Assembly: GCA_002293605.1 (NCBI GenBank)
Contig: DBDO01000209.1
Span: forward strand, 1-8,130
Source of the DNA: Desulfovibrionaceae bacterium UBA930
Lineage (GTDB): Bacteria; Desulfobacterota; Desulfovibrionia; Desulfovibrionales; Desulfovibrionaceae
DNA: 8,130 nucleotides
Direction: 5' to 3'
Position 1 is the stretch's first letter. Each line of letters starts with the position of its first letter. Made by a program: the position numbers and the translations under genes. This document shows positions 4,521 to 8,130 of the stretch, one piece after another. Under the pieces are notes generated by a model. The model did not search any database. It was not told the origin of the DNA and saw only the letters and a list, made by a program, of their open reading frames with translations.

Positions 4521-4883
4521 ATGAAAACGCAGACTACAGGCGCATTGACTGAAATTCTTCTCACTGTGCCAACGCAGGAAGCGCAGCGCGTGTGCGCCCT
4601 TCTGGACAGCGTGCTGGCCTTTATCGAGCCCTGCGCAAGTTGCTCCAACGAAAAGGGCGAAGCGCTGTTTCCCGCAAGGGAGGTTTTTCCCGAGTCAAGC
4701 CCCGGCAACAGATTGCGCGGCCTGCGCGCCAGAGAAGGCATAACGCAAAAAGAGCTGGCCAAAGTTTTGGGCGTGCGCCAGCACCATATATCGGAAATGG
4801 AAAAGGGAGCGCGCTCCATAAGCCGCGAAATGGCAAAACGCATAGGCGAAGCCTATGCTGTATCCTACAAGGTGTTTTTGTAA
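4521..4883 (+). CDS. XRE-family helix-turn-helix regulator (antitoxin-like), solitary
   Basis: A 120-residue regulator with two parts. Residues 1-37 are a short domain (TEILLTVPTQEAQRVCALLD, then SVLAFIEP), followed by a CASC pair (Cys38, Cys41) and a linker. Residues 63-117 form an XRE helix-turn-helix: NRLRGLRAREGITQKELAKV, then LGVRQHHISEMEKGARSISR and the closing EMAKRIGEAYAVSYKVFL. Such proteins occur as antitoxins or autorepressors in TA and prophage contexts. No toxin follows it; the nearest is the divergent RelE/HigB-like operon. ATG 4521 is chosen because homology begins there. TTG 4512 or 4458 are possible in frame, but 4458 coincides with the -35 hexamer of its own promoter. A perfect inverted repeat in that promoter suggests autoregulation. 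The right copy of the 33-bp repeat begins three bases after the stop codon. Confidence 0.85.
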   Translation: MKTQTTGALTEILLTVPTQEAQRVCALLDSVLAFIEPCASCSNEKGEALFPAREVFPESSPGNRLRGLRAREGITQKELAKVLGVRQHHISEMEKGARSISREMAKRIGEAYAVSYKVFL

Positions 4884-4885
4884 TG

Positions 4886-4918
4886 CGCCTTCCCAGGCGC
4901 GAACAGCGGCGGGGCTGG
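4886..4918 (+). repeat. 33-bp direct repeat, right copy
   Basis: Identical to 3776-3808 over 33 bases and separated from it by 1077 bases. It starts three bases after the XRE stop codon and lies in non-coding sequence before the lipoprotein gene. With the preceding G it forms a hairpin GCGCCT-TCCC-AGGCGC (4885-4900). No flanking similarity to the antitoxin gene was seen beyond the 33 bases. Confidence 0.9.
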
Positions 4919-4922
4919 GGCT

Positions 4923-4950
4923 GCTGGCATGGCGCAACACCGGCTTTTTT
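4923..4950 (+). terminator. Weak candidate terminator after the XRE gene
   Basis: GCTGG (4923-4927) can pair with CCGGC (4940-4944), with one G-T pair and a twelve-base loop, followed by six T residues (4945-4950). The stem is short, so the call is tentative. Its place between the XRE and lipoprotein genes fits. Confidence 0.35.
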
Positions 4951-5022
4951 GCTGTATGTTTTGCGGGCAGTATGTATACTGCTTGCCAAACCGGCGGCGC
5001 AAAGGCCGCGCGAGGTACGCCC

Positions 5023-5832
5023 ATGCAGCAGCAACGCCTTGTTTCACTTCTCGTTTTTCTCAACCTTGTCCTGGTCCTGCTGGCTTCCGGCTGCGCCACC
5101 ATGCGGGGCATTGACGAGCATACCGACTTCAATCCGGCGGGAAAAATCAGCCTGTACCGCGATGTCTGGGTGCAGCGCAATCCGCCCGAAGTGCATGTGC
5201 AGCCCGTGAGCGAAGCGCCCCTTGAAATGAAGGTGCTCTTCGTGCCCTTTCGGGTCACCCAGCAGATGAGCGATCCGCTCATTCTCGGCTACAGCACGGC
5301 CCGCACCGTCTGGCAGACCTGGCTCAGTATGCGGATTTTCCCCAACCTGGAATTTAGCGGGGACGAGGTTCCCTACCGCCGCGACAGGGCCGTGCAACTG
5401 GCCCGGGCCAGAGGGGCGGACATGGTGGTGGGCGGCTTTGTCACCCGTGTTTATGCCGGGGGTACGGCCGGGGATTCCGATCTCGCCATCCAGCTTGAGG
5501 CCCACGATACCCGAAGCGGGCAACTGGTCTGGTCCATGGCCCAGAGCGGGATGATTCCTGCCGCCCGCACCAAGGATTATTTCCTCTTTGCCGCCAAATG
5601 GCGCATGCCTTCCGACCCTTTGCACGCCATAAGCCAGGCCATAGCCTCGGACATGGGCACGCAGGTGCAGGACTGGATTTCCGGGCCGACAGCCATGACC
5701 AGAATGCAGGAAGTGGATAAAAAAGTGCATGATACGGTATTTTCGCGGTCCGACCCTGTGCCGGCCCCGCGTCAGTCGCAGGAGGGAGCGATGCAGGATG
5801 AGTCCAAACCCCGACCGGCAGGCGCGTTCTGA
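5023..5832 (+). CDS. Outer-membrane-type lipoprotein of unknown function
   Basis: A 269-residue predicted lipoprotein. Residues 1-23 are a signal peptide with hydrophobic core LVSLLVFLNLVLVLL and lipobox ASGC, putting the lipidated cysteine at Cys24. Alanine at the next position gives no inner-membrane retention signal, so the outer membrane is expected. The body contains KVLFVPFRVT (70-79), an Arg-rich helix with VQLARARGADMVVGGFVTRV (124-143), then GGTAGDSDLAIQLEAHDT and SGQLVWSMAQSG. This alternation of strand and helix is reminiscent of periplasmic CsgG/TolB-N-like folds, but that is inference. The last 30 residues are Pro/Gln-rich and probably disordered. ATG 5023 has GAGG seven bases upstream and begins the signal peptide; the frame upstream to 4855 overlaps the XRE gene and repeat. 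Its stop overlaps the start of the response regulator (TGATG). A TATACT at 4975-4980 may be its -10. Confidence 0.82.
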   Translation: MQQQRLVSLLVFLNLVLVLLASGCATMRGIDEHTDFNPAGKISLYRDVWVQRNPPEVHVQPVSEAPLEMKVLFVPFRVTQQMSDPLILGYSTARTVWQTWLSMRIFPNLEFSGDEVPYRRDRAVQLARARGADMVVGGFVTRVYAGGTAGDSDLAIQLEAHDTRSGQLVWSMAQSGMIPAARTKDYFLFAAKWRMPSDPLHAISQAIASDMGTQVQDWISGPTAMTRMQEVDKKVHDTVFSRSDPVPAPRQSQEGAMQDESKPRPAGAF

Positions 5833-7259
5833 TGCATACCCCGCCTCGCCTTTTGCTGATTGACGATGAAGACGGCATACGCATCTCTTTGCGCGGCATC
5901 CTGGAAGACGAAGGCTACACGGTTTTTGACGTGGGCAGCGCGGAAGAGGGGCTGGCCTTTCTGGAGCGGGAAAGCGTTGACCTGATCTTTCTGGATATCT
6001 GGCTGCCGGGCATGGACGGTTTGTCCATGCTGGAAAAGGTGCAGCTACGGTTTCCGGCCCTGCCCGTGCTGATGATTTCCGGCCACGGCACCATTGAGAC
6101 GGCGGTTTCCGCCATCAAGAAAGGGGCGCACGATTTTATCGAAAAGCCCCTGTCGCTGGAAAAGGTGATTATCGCGGCGCAGCGGGCTTTGGAATTTCAG
6201 GCCCTGAAACGGGAAAATACCGAGCTGCGCGAACGGCTCGGCGTGCAGGATTCCACCGGACCCATGGGCGCTTCCCCGGTGATGGTTGAGCTGCGCGAAC
6301 AGATAGGCCGGGTCGCGCCTCTTGATACCTGGGTGCTCATCACCGGCGAAAACGGCACAGGCAAGGAACTGGCGGCCAGGGCCGTGCACAACGCCAGCCG
6401 CAGAAGCGATAAAGCCCTGGTTGCCGTCAACTGCGCGGCCATACCTGAAGAGCTCATTGAAAGCGAGCTCTTCGGGCATGAAAAGGGGGCCTTTACCGGC
6501 GCGGACTCCTCCAAGATCGGCAAATTCGAAATGGCGGACCAGGGCACGCTTTTCCTGGACGAAATCGGCGATATGAGCCTGAAGACCCAGGCCAAGATTT
6601 TGCGCATTTTGCAGGAAAAGACCTTTGAGCGCGTTGGCGGCAACAAGGTTTTTCACGCGGATGTGCGGGTGATTGCCGCCACCAATAAAGATCTGGAAGC
6701 GGCCATGTCTTCGGGCGAGTTCCGGGAGGATTTGTATTACCGTTTGCGCGTCTTTCCCCTGGAGGTGCCGCCCCTGCGCAAGCGCGGCAGCGATATTTTG
6801 CTGCTTGCCGACTATTTCAACGCCACTTTGGCGCAGGATCTGGGCCTTGCCCCGGTATCTTTTTCTCCTGGGGCGCAAAAGGCCATGCTGGCCTACGCCT
6901 GGCCGGGCAATGTGCGCGAGTTGCGCAATTTTCTGGAACGCATGCTGATCCTGCACTCCGGGCAGCAAATTCCGCAGGAAAAATTGCCTTCCGAATTTCA
7001 GGCCCAGCAAAACAGGGGCAGCAGCCCGCCTGAGGGGGAGAACGGCGCGGCCATGCCTGATGCGGACGGCGGGCTCACGCTGCCCCAGCAGGCCCTGGAC
7101 GCGGGATTCAAAACAGCCCGCAACGCCTTTGAGGCCCACTTTCTGGCGGCCAAGCTCCAGGAATACGGCGGCAACATATCGCGCCTGGCCGAGGCCATCG
7201 GGCTGGAACGCAGCTATCTTTCACGCAAGCTGAAGCAGTACAATATTCAGGGCGCGTAG
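5832..7259 (+). CDS. Sigma-54-dependent response regulator (NtrX-like)
   Basis: A 475-residue activator of RNA polymerase with sigma-54. The receiver domain (about 6-120) has acidic residues Asp11 and Asp12, phospho-acceptor Asp55 in LIFLDIWLPGMDG, Ser83 in MISGHG and Lys105 in IEKP. The wording IETAVSAIKKGAHDFIEKP is close to NtrX. The AAA+ domain (about 143-375) has Walker A GENGTGKE (172-179), the sigma-54-contacting GAFTGA loop (219-224), Walker B LFLDE (240-244) and WPGNVREL (357-364). A variable linker (about 388-415) precedes a Fis-type helix-turn-helix (NISRLAEAIGLERSYLSRKL, 448-467). All key residues are present, so it should be active. No histidine kinase is in view. Its ATG overlaps the lipoprotein stop by one base, so the two are co-translated. 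Target promoters cannot be read from the sequence. Confidence 0.95.
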   Translation: MHTPPRLLLIDDEDGIRISLRGILEDEGYTVFDVGSAEEGLAFLERESVDLIFLDIWLPGMDGLSMLEKVQLRFPALPVLMISGHGTIETAVSAIKKGAHDFIEKPLSLEKVIIAAQRALEFQALKRENTELRERLGVQDSTGPMGASPVMVELREQIGRVAPLDTWVLITGENGTGKELAARAVHNASRRSDKALVAVNCAAIPEELIESELFGHEKGAFTGADSSKIGKFEMADQGTLFLDEIGDMSLKTQAKILRILQEKTFERVGGNKVFHADVRVIAATNKDLEAAMSSGEFREDLYYRLRVFPLEVPPLRKRGSDILLLADYFNATLAQDLGLAPVSFSPGAQKAMLAYAWPGNVRELRNFLERMLILHSGQQIPQEKLPSEFQAQQNRGSSPPEGENGAAMPDADGGLTLPQQALDAGFKTARNAFEAHFLAAKLQEYGGNISRLAEAIGLERSYLSRKLKQYNIQGA

Positions 7260-7280
7260 GCTCAGGCCTCACTATTTTTT

Positions 7281-7364
7281 GGGGCTACCGCCCCAGACCC
7301 CCTCACCTTGCCAGGGGGCTTGGGGACGGAGCCCCGGTAGAGGCCATGCCTTCTGCCGGAAGGC
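7281..7364 (+). repeat. Cluster of GC-rich hairpins (REP-like intergenic element)
   Basis: Three stems are nested or adjacent. GGGGC-TACC-GCCCC lies at 7281-7294, CCCCCT with AGGGGG at 7298-7303 and 7313-7318, and GCCTTC with GAAGGC at 7348-7353 and 7359-7364. In an alternative fold GGGGCTACCG (7281-7290) pairs with CGGAGCCCC (7327-7335) around one bulge, enclosing the second stem. Six T residues precede rather than follow the cluster, so it is not a standard terminator, though it could still end or stabilise the regulator mRNA. It resembles the dispersed palindromic elements found between genes in many GC-rich bacteria. Confidence 0.55.
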
Positions 7365-7414
7365 TTGGGGGGGCAGGGTCTCTCCACCTCAACAGTATGA
7401 AGTATGGAGGATCT

Positions 7415-8130
7415 GTGTATATTGCGGCGATGCTTGTCTCTGCCCTGTTGCTTGTCTGTCTGAACGCCTTTTTCGTGGCAGCCGAGTTTTCTTTCGTCAA
7501 GGTGCGCAGAACCCAGTTGGAGCTTCTGGCCTCTGGCGGAGACGGGCGCGCAAAGAGCGCGCTTTTCGGCGTGCAGCGGCTGGACGCCTATCTTTCCGTC
7601 TGCCAGCTCGGCATTACCCTGGCCAGCCTCGGCCTTGGCTGGATAGGCGAGCCCGCTGTCGCGGCCATACTGCGCCCGGCCCTTGGCCTGCTGTTCATCG
7701 ATAACCCCGCCTTGCTCTCCTCTTTGTCCGTGGCCATCGGTTTCAGCTTCATCACCGTGCTGCATGTGGTTTTGGGGGAGCTTGCGCCCAAGTCCCTGTC
7801 CATTCAAAAGGCCGAGGCAACGGTCTTATTGCTGGCCCGGCCCATGCGCGTGATGTACACGATCTGCCTGCCCCTGGTGGCGGTAATGAACGGAATTTCC
7901 AATGCGCTTTTGCGCCTGGGGGGGCTTGGCCCGGCTTCGGAATCGGAAAGCTCCCACTCCCCGGAGGAGTTGCGCATGCTCATCCTGAACTCCAGCAAGG
8001 GAGGGCGGATGGACAAGGAAGAGGGCAGGCTCCTGGACAATATTTTCAGCTTTTACCAGAAAACGGCCAAGGATACCATGCTGCACCGCATGGACGCGGA
8101 AGTGCTCGATGTGAACAGCCCTGCGGAAGA
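7415..8130 (+). CDS. CNNM/CBS-domain membrane protein (CorC/HlyC-like), 5' part
   Basis: The window holds the first 238 codons, still open at its end. Residues 1-30 begin the CNNM (DUF21) domain: a hydrophobic helix AAMLVSALLLVCLNAFFVAAEF with the family signature AEFSFVKVRRTQLE. More helices follow at about 57-77 (LSVCQLGITLASLGLGWIGE), 103-121 and 134-165, with LGELAPKSLSI at 120-130 matching the family's GELxPK motif. From about 185 comes a cytoplasmic acidic segment (HSPEELRMLIL, then DKEEGRLLDNIFSF), leading to the start of the first CBS domain (DTMLHRMDAEVLDV). Such proteins are associated with magnesium or cobalt transport. GTG 7415 is chosen for GGAGG at 7406-7410. ATG 7397 in frame is possible but has no ribosome site, and ATG 7430 would clip the first helix. 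Confidence 0.88.
   Translation, partial: MYIAAMLVSALLLVCLNAFFVAAEFSFVKVRRTQLELLASGGDGRAKSALFGVQRLDAYLSVCQLGITLASLGLGWIGEPAVAAILRPALGLLFIDNPALLSSLSVAIGFSFITVLHVVLGELAPKSLSIQKAEATVLLLARPMRVMYTICLPLVAVMNGISNALLRLGGLGPASESESSHSPEELRMLILNSSKGGRMDKEEGRLLDNIFSFYQKTAKDTMLHRMDAEVLDVNSPAE

Noticed and set aside
3776..4918. Paired 33-bp repeats as a CRISPR array or phage attachment sites
   Set aside because: There are only two copies, 1077 bases apart, with no spacer periodicity, cas gene, integrase or tRNA. The bracketed DNA is TA genes, not a phage.
4592..5209. Plus-strand frame running from inside the XRE gene through the right 33-bp repeat into the lipoprotein gene, including an ATG at 4883
   Set aside because: It overlaps two well supported genes out of frame, its translation is Arg/Pro-rich, and the shared RLPRREQRRGW peptide is only the repeat read in a non-coding frame.
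4695..5282. Minus-strand frame containing an antitoxin-like peptide SPAAVRAWEG
   Set aside because: The match is exactly the 33-bp repeat. Neither side continues the antitoxin family pattern, so it is not a second antitoxin gene.
6045..7139. Long minus-strand open frame opposite the NtrX-like regulator
   Set aside because: The plus-strand protein has every expected motif. The antisense product is low-complexity and has no family resemblance.
7262..7807. Minus-strand open frame opposite the start of the CNNM gene
   Set aside because: The plus strand encodes recognisable CNNM helices and motifs; the antisense translation is rich in Gly, Gln and Arg and has no known features.

Overview
The window looks like chromosome of a Desulfovibrio-type bacterium (Desulfobacterota, Desulfovibrionaceae). 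The evidence is a minus-strand gene for the homotrimeric outer-membrane porin typical of that group, GC-rich host genes, and a lipoprotein, a sigma-54 response regulator and a CNNM/CBS membrane protein in one run. This assignment rests on recognising protein families by eye; no search was possible.

Layout: (1) 1-1359, minus strand, a porin gene whose 3' end lies outside the window. (2) 1360-1836, a non-coding stretch with the porin promoter and a minus-strand terminator. (3) 1837-4883, about 3 kb packed almost entirely with toxin-antitoxin (TA) genes: mazE-mazF (+), an orphan yefM antitoxin (-), dinJ-yafQ (+), a ParD/ParE-like pair truncated at both outer ends (+), a RelE/HigB-like toxin with its helix-turn-helix antitoxin (-), and a divergent solitary XRE regulator (+). 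Several promoters here carry clear inverted repeats, as expected for autoregulated TA genes. Part of this block, roughly 2760-3720, is visibly more AT-rich than the flanking genes. (4) 5023-7259, a lipoprotein gene overlapping by one base with an NtrX-like sigma-54 response regulator. (5) 7260-7414, a cluster of GC-rich hairpins. (6) 7415-8130, the start of a CNNM/CBS (CorC/HlyC-like) membrane protein cut by the window end.

The host genes probably serve the cell envelope and its regulation (porin, lipoprotein, sigma-54 activator, membrane transporter). The TA block between them looks like an accumulation site of selfish or stabilising modules at different stages of decay: three apparently intact pairs, one antitoxin without a toxin, one double-truncated pair and one lone regulator. 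A 33-bp perfect direct repeat (3776-3808 and 4886-4918) brackets the right part of the block. One copy lies inside an antitoxin gene and the other just after the XRE gene. No tRNA, rRNA, transposase, integrase or CRISPR array was seen.
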